Assembly: GCA_018242665.1 (NCBI GenBank)
Contig: JAFEBL010000015.1
Coordinates: 62,001 to 126,000, forward strand
Direction: 5' to 3'
Length of the DNA stretch: 64,000 bases
DNA from: Nitrospira sp.
GTDB taxonomy: Bacteria; Nitrospirota; Nitrospiria; Nitrospirales; Nitrospiraceae
The notes below the pieces were generated by a model. It was not told the DNA's origin. It worked only from the letters and a program-made list of their open reading frames with translations, and did no database searches. Numbering within the stretch: position 1 is the stretch's first letter; each line of letters opens with the position of its first letter. This document shows, piece after piece, positions 50,524-58,415 of the stretch. The translations under genes and the position numbers were made by a program.

Positions 50524-50868
50524 ATGGAGCGGCGAGCAGCGTCTCATACTGAAGAAGAAGAAATGAACCAACGGCGGCGCCTGTTGGGTTTGGCTCGCAA
50601 GGGCGACCCCAAGGCCATCAGCAAGTTGTTTGAGCTGTATCAGGTACGTGTCTTGAACGGCGAGATGCTGAGCAAACTCAACAAATCGTACTACAAGGCG
50701 GCGGCTGCCCAGGAACAAAAAACGGCTCAAACCCAGTCGAAGACGGCAAAAGGCTCTCAAACGACGCATGGCAGTGCAAAAGGCGGTCAGAAAGTGTCCG
50801 CTCCTGCCGCCACAGTGCGCAAGGTGAAGGGCTCAAAGCCCGCTGCCCCCAAAAAGCGCACGAAGTAA
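50524..50868 (+). CDS. Hypothetical protein with lysine-rich tail
   Basis: A 114-residue protein. The N-terminal 60 residues are helical (RRRLLGLARKGDPKAISKLFELYQVRVLNGEMLSKLN), faintly like sigma-70 region 2 start segments. The second half is a low-complexity Lys/Ala/Gln tail (KTAQTQSKTAKGSQ, then PAAPKKRTK), as in histone-like proteins. GGAGCG lies 7 bp before the ATG, and a TATACT box is at 50450-50455. A nucleic-acid-binding role is a guess. Confidence 0.7.
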   Translation: MERRAASHTEEEEMNQRRRLLGLARKGDPKAISKLFELYQVRVLNGEMLSKLNKSYYKAAAAQEQKTAQTQSKTAKGSQTTHGSAKGGQKVSAPAATVRKVKGSKPAAPKKRTK

Positions 50869-50926
50869 CCGGAGATTGCGCCGACTCAGTCGGCGCAACC
50901 ATCGCACCGCCCCCTCAGGTCTCTCT

Positions 50927-51220
50927 CTACTGCACTCCGACCCGCAATCCCCCGGCCGCCAGCTTGGTCCCGATTTCCTCCGCCAGCTTGCGCACCCCGG
51001 AGTAGACCGTGGCCTGCCCTTCATGATCAATTCGCCAGGCTAGCTCAAAGGCCCGGGAGGAATTCATTCCCGGAATACATTTGCAAAATAAGGCGATGAC
51101 CTGTTGATACGTGTGACATTCGCAATTGAATACAATCACGCGGGCTTCCAGATCGTCACCCGTGCCCACGTCGGTCGTGTCGAGGGCGTCGGGGGTCATG
51201 ACGGGGGTGAGCGTGCTCAT
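50927..51220 (-). CDS. clpS: ATP-dependent Clp protease adaptor ClpS (divergent)
   Basis: A 97-residue ClpS-fold protein: EARVIVFNCECHTYQQVIALFCKCIPGMNSSRAFELAWRIDHEGQATVYSGVRKLAEEI. ClpS delivers N-degron substrates to ClpAP. The pocket Asn is present (FN), but the following acidic residues of the usual N-D-D are C-E-C, while the His on the second pocket side (IDHEG) is kept. No clpA lies next to it. Confidence 0.8.
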   Translation of the reverse strand: MSTLTPVMTPDALDTTDVGTGDDLEARVIVFNCECHTYQQVIALFCKCIPGMNSSRAFELAWRIDHEGQATVYSGVRKLAEEIGTKLAAGGLRVGVQ

Positions 51221-51290
51221 GCAGTGGTCTCGTCGGGGGGAGAGTGTAGCAAAAGATACGGGGTCCAGTGCAACAGCGCAGTGCCGAGCG

Positions 51291-51962
51291 TCAACGCGGG
51301 AGGTATTCGTGCGGAAGGTCGAGGCCTTCCCGAGTCACACGTCGGCTGAGCAGGAGATGGTGCGTGTGGGAGTCGGTGACGGGCCATAGGCTGTGTTCTC
51401 GCGCGAGACGAATCGTATAGGTCTGAGCCGCAGCCGTTTTGAGCAACGCCAGGCCATACTCAAACCGATACGCGTTCTCCAGGGTCAGGCCCGGCTTCGC
51501 CAGCTCTTGCACCAGGGCGACCCTGCAGTCGCTCGTGGCTCGTTCTGGCTCCAGGAGGCGAAGCAATGCGGCTGGGCCTGGAACCAGCGCACCGCCGATC
51601 TGCATGGTGTGGGTGAGGTCAAAGAGGCCTCGCTGGAAGCGTCGATCCTCGCGAAGGCCACTGTGGAACAGGGCCCGCCACTCAGGGTCGGCCAGATCAC
51701 GGTCGATCTCCGCGGTCGCGATCTTATCCAGAGGACCGGACACCTGATAGCCCTGCACGATCCGTCCGCTGGTGACCAGCGCCAGGTGATCATCGCCCAT
51801 GCGATCCTGGTAGGCCGTGGTGCCCATCAATGGCGTCAATCGAAGCGCCATGAAATCCCGGAAATGGACGGAGCTATACAGGGAGAGCAGTCGTTCCAGG
51901 GTCTCAGCGGAACAGAGGTGAAACGGGTGGAAGAGAGCCGGTCGCATGGAGGAAGCGGTCAT
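51291..51962 (-). CDS. Conserved hypothetical protein
   Basis: A 223-residue soluble, mainly helical protein with no signal peptide and no recognised domain. Distinctive segments are HLCSAETLERLLSLYSSVHFRDFMALRL, ALFHSGLREDRRFQRGLFDL and YGLALLKTAAAQTYTIRLAREH. The regular helical pairs could form an alpha solenoid. A start at residue 6 (MRPALFH) is possible. It lies between clpS and a tiny basic-N-terminus protein on the same strand. Confidence 0.65.
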   Translation of the reverse strand: MTASSMRPALFHPFHLCSAETLERLLSLYSSVHFRDFMALRLTPLMGTTAYQDRMGDDHLALVTSGRIVQGYQVSGPLDKIATAEIDRDLADPEWRALFHSGLREDRRFQRGLFDLTHTMQIGGALVPGPAALLRLLEPERATSDCRVALVQELAKPGLTLENAYRFEYGLALLKTAAAQTYTIRLAREHSLWPVTDSHTHHLLLSRRVTREGLDLPHEYLPR

Positions 51963-52037
51963 CGGGTGAATCGGATGAATGGCTGCGTGATGGGGAGTCA
52001 GTGAAAGGCCGGAGCATGAGCTGGAGAAGATGTCTGT

Positions 52038-52238
52038 CTACCAGCTATCCATGTCGATGACTTCGGTGGCATCCCACAGGTTTTTCAGTTCCGCTTCGGC
52101 GATCGCCTTTTCGCGATCGGCTTCCGTATCCTCACCGAATTTCCTGCCTTGTGGGGTATCGTGCTCGGCTGCGGCCGCCGGTTGTTCTTCAACCGGCTGG
52201 CGGCGGCGGCGTTTGCTGGGATCCATATTGACCGGCAT
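52038..52238 (-). CDS. Small hypothetical protein
   Basis: A 66-residue hydrophilic protein: a basic KRRRRQP stretch near residue 9, a Glu/Ala-rich middle and an acidic end (ATEVIDMDSW). GAGGAGAC lies 6-8 bp before the ATG. It is probably disordered with one helix (EADREKAIAEAELKNLW). It follows hemW by 26 bp on the same strand; no function is recognised. Confidence 0.65.
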   Translation of the reverse strand: MPVNMDPSKRRRRQPVEEQPAAAAEHDTPQGRKFGEDTEADREKAIAEAELKNLWDATEVIDMDSW

Positions 52239-52264
52239 GGCACAAGTCTCCTCGAAATTTTCGA

Positions 52265-53518
52265 CTAGGGAGTTGCGGAGTGTCGTTCGATGCGCACGTT
52301 CTCCGCACTCTCCGTACACTGTTGACGTGACGGAGCATGGAAGTCAAGAGCCGAGGGGGCGCGAGGCGCTTCCTTGATGGCGGAGAGCAGGGTCACGGCC
52401 ACGCTGTCCGCGTAGCGTCGTCCTCGGGCTGTGAGTCGCGCCAGATGGCCCTCGCGTTCCAGGAGGTGATCCGCCATCAATTCGTGAATGACGACTGCTA
52501 AACCGGCATCTGACAGAACACCGGTCTCTTCCAGCGCAACACCATCCGTCAGACGAAGTCCGAAGATCAGGCGTTCGCAGGCCGCACGCACGTCACTGAG
52601 CTGTTCGGATTCCGACACCGGGAGCCGACTGTCCCGGAGGCAGGCATTGTAGGTGGCCAGGTTGCTGACATTCCCGAACCGTCGACCTCCCACATACGAT
52701 TGCGCGCTTGGGCCGAGCCCGAGGTAACGCCCGCCGGTCCAATGCAGTTGGTTGTGCCGACTGGCAAAACCGGGGCGGGAGTAGTTCGAAATTTCGTAGC
52801 GGGTGTAACCGGCACCAGCCAGCGTCGTTGCGGCGAGCTCGTCCATTTCATTCTGCAGGAGCTCATCAGGGGCGGGGACCAGCCCGCGATCGATGGCCGT
52901 TCTGAGCGCCGTGCCGTCTTCAACCGTGAGGGCATAGCAGGAGAGGTGGGTCGGAGTGAGCGCCATGGTCTCGTGCAGGGACCTGTGCCAACTTTCAATT
53001 GTCTGGCCAGGCAGGCCATACATCAGGTCGAGATTGATATTCACGAAACCTGCGACGCGTGCGGCGGCCACGGCTTGTCTGGTATCGAACGGGGAGCCTG
53101 GGCGTCCGACCTGATCCAACTCGGCCTGGTCCATGGATTCGGCCCCGAAGCTGATGCGGGTGACGCCGCCATTCCGGAGTCTATCCAGACTGTCTGCCGT
53201 CACGGATTCCGGATGCGCCTCCACGGTCACCTCGGCGTCCGGTGCGAGGCCGAATGCGTCGTTCGCTTCCGACAAGACTCGCATCAGTTGGTCTGCATCG
53301 AGGGTGGTCGGCGTCCCGCCACCGAAATACACGGAGCCCAAGGGACGAGGATCAAATGGCGAATCGGCGGCGTAGCGCCGCAGCTCCGTCAGCAGCGAGT
53401 CTACAAATTCCGCTGCAGCACGGCGATGGTGAATTTCGAGATAAAAGGCGCAGAAGTGACAGCGTTGATGACAAAAGGGCACGTGAATATAGAGCCCTTG
53501 ATCGGTCGCCTGCCGCAT
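52265..53518 (-). CDS. hemW: Radical SAM heme chaperone HemW / CPO-like protein
   Basis: A 417-residue radical SAM protein. The [4Fe-4S] motif is CHQRCHFC in LYIHVPFCHQRCHFCAFY; SAM-binding GGGTPT, VTVEAHPES and the HemW region NLDLMYGLPGQT are present, with a C-terminal HemN domain (YNACLRDSRLPVSESE ... LLEREGHL). HemW inserts heme rather than oxidising coproporphyrinogen; the CxxxCxxC without an extra Cys supports that assignment. The gene follows a small unknown gene by 13 bp. Confidence 0.9.
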   Translation of the reverse strand: MRQATDQGLYIHVPFCHQRCHFCAFYLEIHHRRAAAEFVDSLLTELRRYAADSPFDPRPLGSVYFGGGTPTTLDADQLMRVLSEANDAFGLAPDAEVTVEAHPESVTADSLDRLRNGGVTRISFGAESMDQAELDQVGRPGSPFDTRQAVAAARVAGFVNINLDLMYGLPGQTIESWHRSLHETMALTPTHLSCYALTVEDGTALRTAIDRGLVPAPDELLQNEMDELAATTLAGAGYTRYEISNYSRPGFASRHNQLHWTGGRYLGLGPSAQSYVGGRRFGNVSNLATYNACLRDSRLPVSESEQLSDVRAACERLIFGLRLTDGVALEETGVLSDAGLAVVIHELMADHLLEREGHLARLTARGRRYADSVAVTLLSAIKEAPRAPSALDFHAPSRQQCTESAENVRIERHSATP

Positions 53519-53531
53519 GCTCGTCACGTCG

Positions 53532-53786
53532 TTAGGGAGCCGCCGAAAAATCACGCACCATGGCGACCTCAATCTCATCGGTCGGCGAGATGCCACGGTT
53601 TCGCACGTGGGACTTCCAGGCGGGATAGTCTCGCAGGATATCAAACAGGTTCTTGATCAAGACCGGCTTGATCTGCATTTCCCACTCCCGTAGCCACGCC
53701 CGCTCATCGTGCGGACCGTCATAATCGTCAGGAAACTGCGCTTCAAGGCTGATGCGGAATATGAACGATTTATCTTCTGACCACAT
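53532..53786 (-). CDS. Hypothetical protein, 84 residues
   Basis: A soluble protein with an N-terminal strand (SFIFRISLEAQFPDDYDGP), helix (ERAWLREWEMQIKPVLIKNLFDILRDYPAWKSHVRNRG) and strand (DEIEVAMVRDF). No family is recognised; the compact alpha/beta pattern and lack of a signal peptide suggest a cytoplasmic adaptor. It is 13 bp upstream of hemW on the same strand. Its 5' end lies near the divergent FmdB promoter. Confidence 0.68.
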   Translation of the reverse strand: MWSEDKSFIFRISLEAQFPDDYDGPHDERAWLREWEMQIKPVLIKNLFDILRDYPAWKSHVRNRGISPTDEIEVAMVRDFSAAP

Positions 53787-53810
53787 CTGTGGACTCCCAT
53801 CGGCTGGTAA

Positions 53811-53840
53811 TTGCGAAGTGAATCAGACCTTACTTATAAT
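53811..53840 (+). promoter_or_regulatory. Strong sigma70-like promoter for the FmdB gene
   Basis: TTGCGA, an 18-bp spacer and a consensus TATAAT (53835-53840), with an AAGGAG ribosome site and the ATG at 53869. The transcript leader would be about 22 nt. Confidence 0.7.
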
Positions 53841-53868
53841 GCGGCACATTTCAAGGAGTATAGCCCCC

Positions 53869-54096
53869 ATGCCCATCTTCGAATACGTCTGTCAGGAATG
53901 CAACCATCGCTTTGAGCTGCTCGTGCAGGGCAATACCGTGCCGGCCTGTCCCTCCTGCAGGGCGACAGCGTTGAACAAACAGTTTTCAGCCTTCGGTGTC
54001 GGGGCGACCGGCGGATGGCCGGTGACGTCCAACTCCGGTGGCGGGTGCGGATCGTGCGGCGATCCCCGTGGCCCCGGCGCCTGTTCCATGAATTGA
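53869..54096 (+). CDS. FmdB-type zinc ribbon protein
   Basis: A 75-residue protein beginning MPIFEYVCQECNHRFELLV, with the second Cys pair CPSC near residue 26, a four-Cys zinc ribbon of the FmdB/CxxC_CxxC_SSSS family. A glycine/cysteine-rich tail (GGGCGSCGDPRGPGAC) follows. Family members were linked to amidase regulation but the real role is unknown. AAGGAG precedes the ATG. Confidence 0.9.
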   Translation: MPIFEYVCQECNHRFELLVQGNTVPACPSCRATALNKQFSAFGVGATGGWPVTSNSGGGCGSCGDPRGPGACSMN

Positions 54097-54114
54097 TCGG
54101 ACGCAGGTTGATCC

Positions 54115-54432
54115 ATGGAACAGGCTGAAGACCAGATGCGCCGGGCGATCGGGACGGTATTGCAGTCGGACCCGCTGATCAAATTGCTGCAGGAAGTGCG
54201 ACTCGGTCGGATGAAGGCCACCGATCCGGGCTTGCGTGCCGTCACCGAGTCATGGATAGCGGTGTATACGCAGCTGTTGCAGTCCCAACCGGTGCCGGCG
54301 GAGACCTTCCCTCGGCTGGATCCAACCCCACGTCTCCAGGTGTTGGTGGATGCCGGGGTCTTGTCCTGGGATCATCCAGGAACCAAAAACCTTCGCGAAG
54401 TCTTTCAGCGCCTGTCGGCCCCCGTCGCCTGA
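54115..54432 (+). CDS. Hypothetical helical protein
   Basis: A 105-residue protein, all alpha by appearance: MRRAIGTVLQSDPLIKLLQEVRLGRMKATD, VTESWIAVYTQLLQSQ, LQVLVDAGVLSWDH, LREVFQRLSA. No motif is recognised. It is weakly reminiscent of YlbF-type helical proteins, but not enough for a call. It begins 18 bp after the FmdB gene and ends 5 bp before an exported protein gene, so these three form a likely operon. Confidence 0.6.
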   Translation: MEQAEDQMRRAIGTVLQSDPLIKLLQEVRLGRMKATDPGLRAVTESWIAVYTQLLQSQPVPAETFPRLDPTPRLQVLVDAGVLSWDHPGTKNLREVFQRLSAPVA

Positions 54433-54437
54433 TCGCC

Positions 54438-55127
54438 ATGAATCGCCACCCCTGGTGGATGTCCTGTATCGCTGCTCTGATCGTGCTGGCATGCCTCCGG
54501 CCCCTGACGGTGCGGGGGGAGGAACGCTCCGGGGTACAGCCTCTTCACCACGAATTGTCCACCGCGCTGGCCGCTCTTCCCGCCCAGAGTCGGCTGCTTC
54601 TTGAACCTGAGTCAATTGAACAGTTTCTCACGGCCTTGGATGGGCATCCGCCTGACTGGGCTACGGTGTACGGTCAGGGACACCATGACCACGGCCACGA
54701 TGACCGACTGTTTACCTTAAACCGTGAGCGTGACGCGCATCGGGCGGGCAACGAGGCACTTCAATGGGTGGTGGCCTTTGTGTGGTTCGGGGAGCTCTCG
54801 CGTTTTGATGAGGTGGAGGGCGGATTTCGCGTGGTGCTCGGGCCGAAGTTCCATCGAACCGGGTGGGGTGAGGTGCGATTCAAGCATGAAGATCTCCCCG
54901 CGACGCTGATCGCCTTGGCAGGCGACAAGACGTCACACCTCAAGATGCGGATTCAGCAAGGGGAACGGATCGACATCGACGTATTGATGGCCGGCCGGCT
55001 CATCGAAGAAGAGTCGTTAGTCTATGACTTCTCGCACGAGGCCGAGGGGGCAGGACTGATCATGCCGGTGGTGCGCATCGAGGCCGTGGCGTTCCTGTTG
55101 CGAGAGCATTCCTCCCAACGGCGGTGA
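54438..55127 (+). CDS. Exported hypothetical protein with His/Asp-rich segment
   Basis: A 229-residue protein with a signal peptide (WWMSCIAALIVLACLRPLTVRG). The mature part contains HHDHGHDD near residue 82, a plausible metal-binding cluster, and a beta-rich end (VRFKHEDLPATLIALAGDKTSHLKMRIQQGERIDIDVLMAGRL). No family is recognised. It lies 5 bp after the helical gene in the FmdB operon. A periplasmic location is inferred. Confidence 0.68.
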   Translation: MNRHPWWMSCIAALIVLACLRPLTVRGEERSGVQPLHHELSTALAALPAQSRLLLEPESIEQFLTALDGHPPDWATVYGQGHHDHGHDDRLFTLNRERDAHRAGNEALQWVVAFVWFGELSRFDEVEGGFRVVLGPKFHRTGWGEVRFKHEDLPATLIALAGDKTSHLKMRIQQGERIDIDVLMAGRLIEEESLVYDFSHEAEGAGLIMPVVRIEAVAFLLREHSSQRR

Positions 55128-55157
55128 CACGGCGTGTTTGACGCACCGTCATGTGCT

Positions 55158-55802
55158 TTATGGTATCTGTTTGAGGTGGGGGTAGGCCTGATGCAGGCAA
55201 GTGTCACAGACGGCTTCTTTTACGGTGGAATGAGCCTGGCGACGCAGATAGTCTTCGATCCGCTGCCAAAACGATCCCTCGCTATTTACCCGCTTGCACT
55301 TGGCGCAAATCTGAATCGTTCCGTGGCGTGTGGTGATGTGTTCGAACGCGCGGTCGAGTTCCTTCGTCCGTTCGAGCAGCTCCTGTTCGCGAAGCTTTCG
55401 AGCATCAATCTCCTGTTTCAGACTGAGCGCGGTGGCGACACGTGCCAGAAGTTCAGCGGGTATCACGGGCTTACGGATGTAGTCGGTCGCACCGGCGGTG
55501 TAGGCTGCCTGAATATCTTCCGCTGCCGTATGCGCGGTGATGATGATGATCGGTAGGCCTTGAAGATGCTCCTCCAGCCGGATCTGCTGACAGGCTTCAA
55601 AGCCCGTCATCTCCGGCATCTCGAGGTCGAGCAGCACCAGATCAATGGCGTTCGCCGGTTTTCCTCGCCGCCCGACCCCCAGCATCTGCAGACCTTCCCG
55701 AGGACTGCCCACCGTCATGAGCGGCCCAAATCCCGCCCGCTGCAAAATAGCGTGCAACAGATCCCGTTGGTCCTCAGAGTCGTCGATGATCAGAATGCTC
55801 AT
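55158..55802 (-). CDS. Response regulator with coiled coil and Cys-rich tail
   Basis: A 214-residue protein. The receiver domain has the acidic pair IIDDSED, the phosphorylated Asp in VLLDLEMPEM, the Thr in IIITAHT and the Lys in YIRKPV. A coiled coil (EIDARKLREQELLERTKELDRAFEHI) leads to a terminal module ICAKCKRV...GSFWQRIEDYLRR...VCDTCLHQAYP with two CxxC pairs, a pattern often found after PAS or receiver domains. There is no DNA-binding or enzymatic output. No histidine kinase is adjacent. Confidence 0.85.
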   Translation of the reverse strand: MSILIIDDSEDQRDLLHAILQRAGFGPLMTVGSPREGLQMLGVGRRGKPANAIDLVLLDLEMPEMTGFEACQQIRLEEHLQGLPIIIITAHTAAEDIQAAYTAGATDYIRKPVIPAELLARVATALSLKQEIDARKLREQELLERTKELDRAFEHITTRHGTIQICAKCKRVNSEGSFWQRIEDYLRRQAHSTVKEAVCDTCLHQAYPHLKQIP

Positions 55803-55913
55803 GCCGTGGTCCTGCTCCTACTTACTGTGCAGTATAGCGGCTGGGGCGCGAGCGACCTAGAATCTCCGCAAATTCCGACAGCGCGGAAGGCTGTTGGCTG
55901 AACGGCATTCCAA

Positions 55914-56816
55914 TCAATAGTGATCGCGTGCGCAACGAAAACCGGTCCCGGACGGCCTGCTGTCCATGGTGCCCCAGTCGCGATCGGTGGTGCGCAGACT
56001 GATCGCCGGCTTGAGCCAGGAGCCGCCACGCATCGCCTTGATGGCGCCGCGCTCGGGCCCAGGTGGATTGGTGAGAGAGGCCGACCGGTAGTGGTTGGGG
56101 TTGTACCAGTCCTGCACCCATTCGGCCGCGTTGCCCGCCATGTCCAGGGCTCCGTAGGGGCTGACGCCGGATGGGAAACTGCCCACGGGCAACGTCAAAA
56201 TCTCGCCCCTCAGCCCCTTCTCCTTCGAAATGGCTGCGCCGAGGCCTTTGATCCAAAAAGCCTCCCACTCCGTGCTGTCGGCAAAGTGAACGGTGTTCCG
56301 GGCCCAATAACTTGCGCTGTTCGCCAGATCGATGTTCCACTCGTTGCCCCAGGGATAGATTCGCCGGTCGGTTCCACGCGCGGCCTTTTCCCATTCCGCC
56401 TCGGTCGGTAACCGTTTACCGGCCCAGCGGCAAAAGGCTATGGCATCGAGCCAACTGACGTTGACGACCGGATGGCGTTCGATGCCCGGCATGGGGGCAT
56501 TGTGGTCCCAGAGTGTCAGGGCAGGAGCGGCATTGGCTGGCGCCTGGTAGCCGGTGTCCTGGACGAAGGGAGCATAGGCGGCATTGGTGACTTCATACCG
56601 ATCGATCCAGAACGCGCTCAGATAGACGAGGCGCAGCGGCTGCTCGTCCGGCAGACCACCCTCTTCGGAGGAGGCGCCCATCGCAAATTCACCGGCCGGT
56701 ACCAGCACCATGTCATCAGGCGTGCGATCCGCCAAGGCTGGTTCGTGGGAGGCTAGAAGGAGAAGGCAGAACAAGAAACCTTGTGCCAGAGGTTGAAACA
56801 TGTGGCGGACCGTCAT
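55914..56816 (-). CDS. Exported FGE-sulfatase (SUMF1) fold protein
   Basis: A 300-residue protein with a signal peptide (FLFCLLLLASHEPALA) and the FGE-sulfatase fold: DMVLVPAGEFAMGASSEE, FWIDRYEVTNAAYAPFV, HPVVNVSWLDAIAFCRWAGKRLPTEAEWEKAARG, YPWGNEW, GNAAEWVQDWY, AMRGGSW and GTGFRCARD. The two active-site cysteines of true formylglycine-generating enzymes are missing after RGGSW, so it is probably not a sulfatase activator. The ATG overlaps the CADD-like gene stop (ATGA). Confidence 0.87.
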   Translation of the reverse strand: MTVRHMFQPLAQGFLFCLLLLASHEPALADRTPDDMVLVPAGEFAMGASSEEGGLPDEQPLRLVYLSAFWIDRYEVTNAAYAPFVQDTGYQAPANAAPALTLWDHNAPMPGIERHPVVNVSWLDAIAFCRWAGKRLPTEAEWEKAARGTDRRIYPWGNEWNIDLANSASYWARNTVHFADSTEWEAFWIKGLGAAISKEKGLRGEILTLPVGSFPSGVSPYGALDMAGNAAEWVQDWYNPNHYRSASLTNPPGPERGAIKAMRGGSWLKPAISLRTTDRDWGTMDSRPSGTGFRCARDHY

Positions 56817-57565
56817 AGCTTGACCAGTGTGCATGCCCTCGCAACTCCATCCCGATAGGCCGTCCAGAACGTCAGTCCCTGCGACACACAGGCCAGCACG
56901 GCATTCTGCTGTCGCCTGGTTTCCGCATAGCCGACCACCATGGCATAGGCATCCTGGCGATGGCCTGCTTCCACCTTTTGATGTGCGCGGATGAGGTCCA
57001 TTGACCGCCGTTCGATCTTGTGATGGCGAATGAGGGGATGGGCGTCGATATAGGCTTCAATCTCCGCCTCGGTTTTTGGCTTGGATGGCTCCTGGATTTC
57101 CTGGCGGTCTTTGATGCTGCCTTCGACGAACACCGCGAGCGCGGCGGCACCCACCACCCAGTCGTCGCTGGCCGTGACCTTTTCCAGCCATTTCCGGTAG
57201 CGGGCGCTGGCGGGGAGTAAGGTGGCCGTTCGGAACACGTTACTGCTAAAGCCGAGCCCCTGCATCATTTCGTTGAACAGTTCCGGGTGAGACCGGCCAA
57301 ATGAAAGCCCGCCGGTATCTTCCTCATAGATATTCTCGGCCAACATGCGCCGCACGTCCGGGGGCGGGTTCTGGCCATGGACGCGCGCCAGGAGCACGGG
57401 GAAGTCCCGGACGTAGACGAGGAATTCCTGTTGGTAGTGGAGTTTCAGTTGGGCTTTGGAAATCCCCGGCCCCATGATGATCGGCCAGGCCCAGTGATGC
57501 TTGCGATCCATGATGGACAGCAGACGCTCAAGAAATTGCGCACGGCTCAATCGTTTCTGCGTCAT
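56813..57565 (-). CDS. CADD/TenA-PqqC-fold iron-containing redox protein
   Basis: A 250-residue helical protein: FLVYVRDFPVLLARVHGQNPPPDVRRMLAENIYEEDTGG, a pattern shared with CADD-like proteins (YY..V..FP..L...H....R..L.EN..EE..G). Later residues supply the di-metal set H-x3-E-x2-H in RAHQKVEAGHRQ. CADD of Chlamydia and its Nitrosomonas homologue produce p-aminobenzoate by consuming one of their own tyrosines. An internal insertion (QEPSKPKTEAEIE) makes this one longer. GAAGGAAGG precedes the ATG. Confidence 0.78.
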   Translation of the reverse strand: MTQKRLSRAQFLERLLSIMDRKHHWAWPIIMGPGISKAQLKLHYQQEFLVYVRDFPVLLARVHGQNPPPDVRRMLAENIYEEDTGGLSFGRSHPELFNEMMQGLGFSSNVFRTATLLPASARYRKWLEKVTASDDWVVGAAALAVFVEGSIKDRQEIQEPSKPKTEAEIEAYIDAHPLIRHHKIERRSMDLIRAHQKVEAGHRQDAYAMVVGYAETRRQQNAVLACVSQGLTFWTAYRDGVARACTLVKL

Positions 57566-57611
57566 GTCTTGCCTTCCTTCTTTCGCGCTGGCTACAATCG
57601 GGCCCGATCCG

Positions 57612-57896
57612 ATGAACCCGATTACCATTCAGAATTCAGACGACATTCTCAACTTCCTTGCCGAGGTCTCCTTGCGCGGCAAAGGCTTCACGACCGATTG
57701 CCTGCTGGACTATGTGCTCGACGAAGGGTTCACGGAACCGATCTATCTCAATGCTTCCGGAGAAGACCCAGACGCGTTCTACAAGAATCAGGCTGATGCC
57801 TGGGCGATCTACCAGATTCGCGAGTGGAAGCGCGTTCTGACGGTGTCCGGTGGCCCGGGAAAAGAACGGCGGGTGCAGATCACCGAGACCCCGTAG
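57612..57896 (+). CDS. Hypothetical protein, 94 residues
   Basis: A soluble acidic alpha/beta protein: DDILNFLAEVSLRGKGFTTDCLLDYVLDEGFTEPIYLNASGEDPDAFYKNQADAWAIYQIREWKRVL. No family is recognised. The ATG at 57612 begins the compact hydrophilic part; the frame continues upstream over the divergent CADD-like gene start, which is unlikely to be coding. It is divergent from the CADD-like gene with only 46 bp between starts. Confidence 0.65.
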   Translation: MNPITIQNSDDILNFLAEVSLRGKGFTTDCLLDYVLDEGFTEPIYLNASGEDPDAFYKNQADAWAIYQIREWKRVLTVSGGPGKERRVQITETP

Positions 57897-58113
57897 GTGG
57901 TCCCGGCGAGCGGGGATGTCCCGGCATTGGGTACCGCCTGTTCTCCGATGCACGTCCTGCTGGAATCCTGACGCCTACTCGGCTACGTATCTGTGAGTGT
58001 ATTGACCATCCGACTGAATTGCAACGAATCACGTACTGTTCGCAGCCTGGGAATCGATGCGTGCCCCGCCGGGCCCCGTGGTTGCGCAGAACCAACCAAT
58101 GGGAGACGACTCT

Positions 58114-58383
58114 GTGACACCACGACAGCCGCCGGATCCTGCCGGTACATTCGTGACACTCTGTGAAGCGGGCGATGTGGGAGAACTGGCGCTGATCCGG
58201 AGTCTGCTTGATGGCAACAGGATCGCCTACGCCGTCCAGCATGAACATGTCGGCGCACTCTATCCGGGAGTCGCGCTCTTAGGCAGTCGGGTGATGGTTG
58301 ATTCTCGGGACAGGCAGCGAGCGGAGATTCTGCTCAGCCGTTTGACGCTCCAGGTGCGGGAGGCGACCGGCGAGGCAGGATGA
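58114..58383 (+). CDS. DUF2007 (putative signal transducing protein) family
   Basis: An 89-residue protein containing the DUF2007 core: FVTLCEAGDVGELALIRSLLDGNRIAYAVQHEHVGALYPGVALLGSRVMVDSRDRQRAEILLSRL. This ferredoxin-like/PII-like small domain is thought to bind ligands in signalling. The GTG at 58114 has GGGAG 8 bp ahead; an ATG at 58099 is the alternative. Confidence 0.78.
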   Translation: MTPRQPPDPAGTFVTLCEAGDVGELALIRSLLDGNRIAYAVQHEHVGALYPGVALLGSRVMVDSRDRQRAEILLSRLTLQVREATGEAG

Positions 58384-58415
58384 AGACTTGGCCTCAACGG
58401 GACGGAGGCCTCGAG

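Noticed and set aside
55914-56816. Formylglycine-generating sulfatase activator
   Set aside because: Fold motifs are present but the catalytic Cys pair after RGGSW is missing, and no sulfatase gene is in the window.
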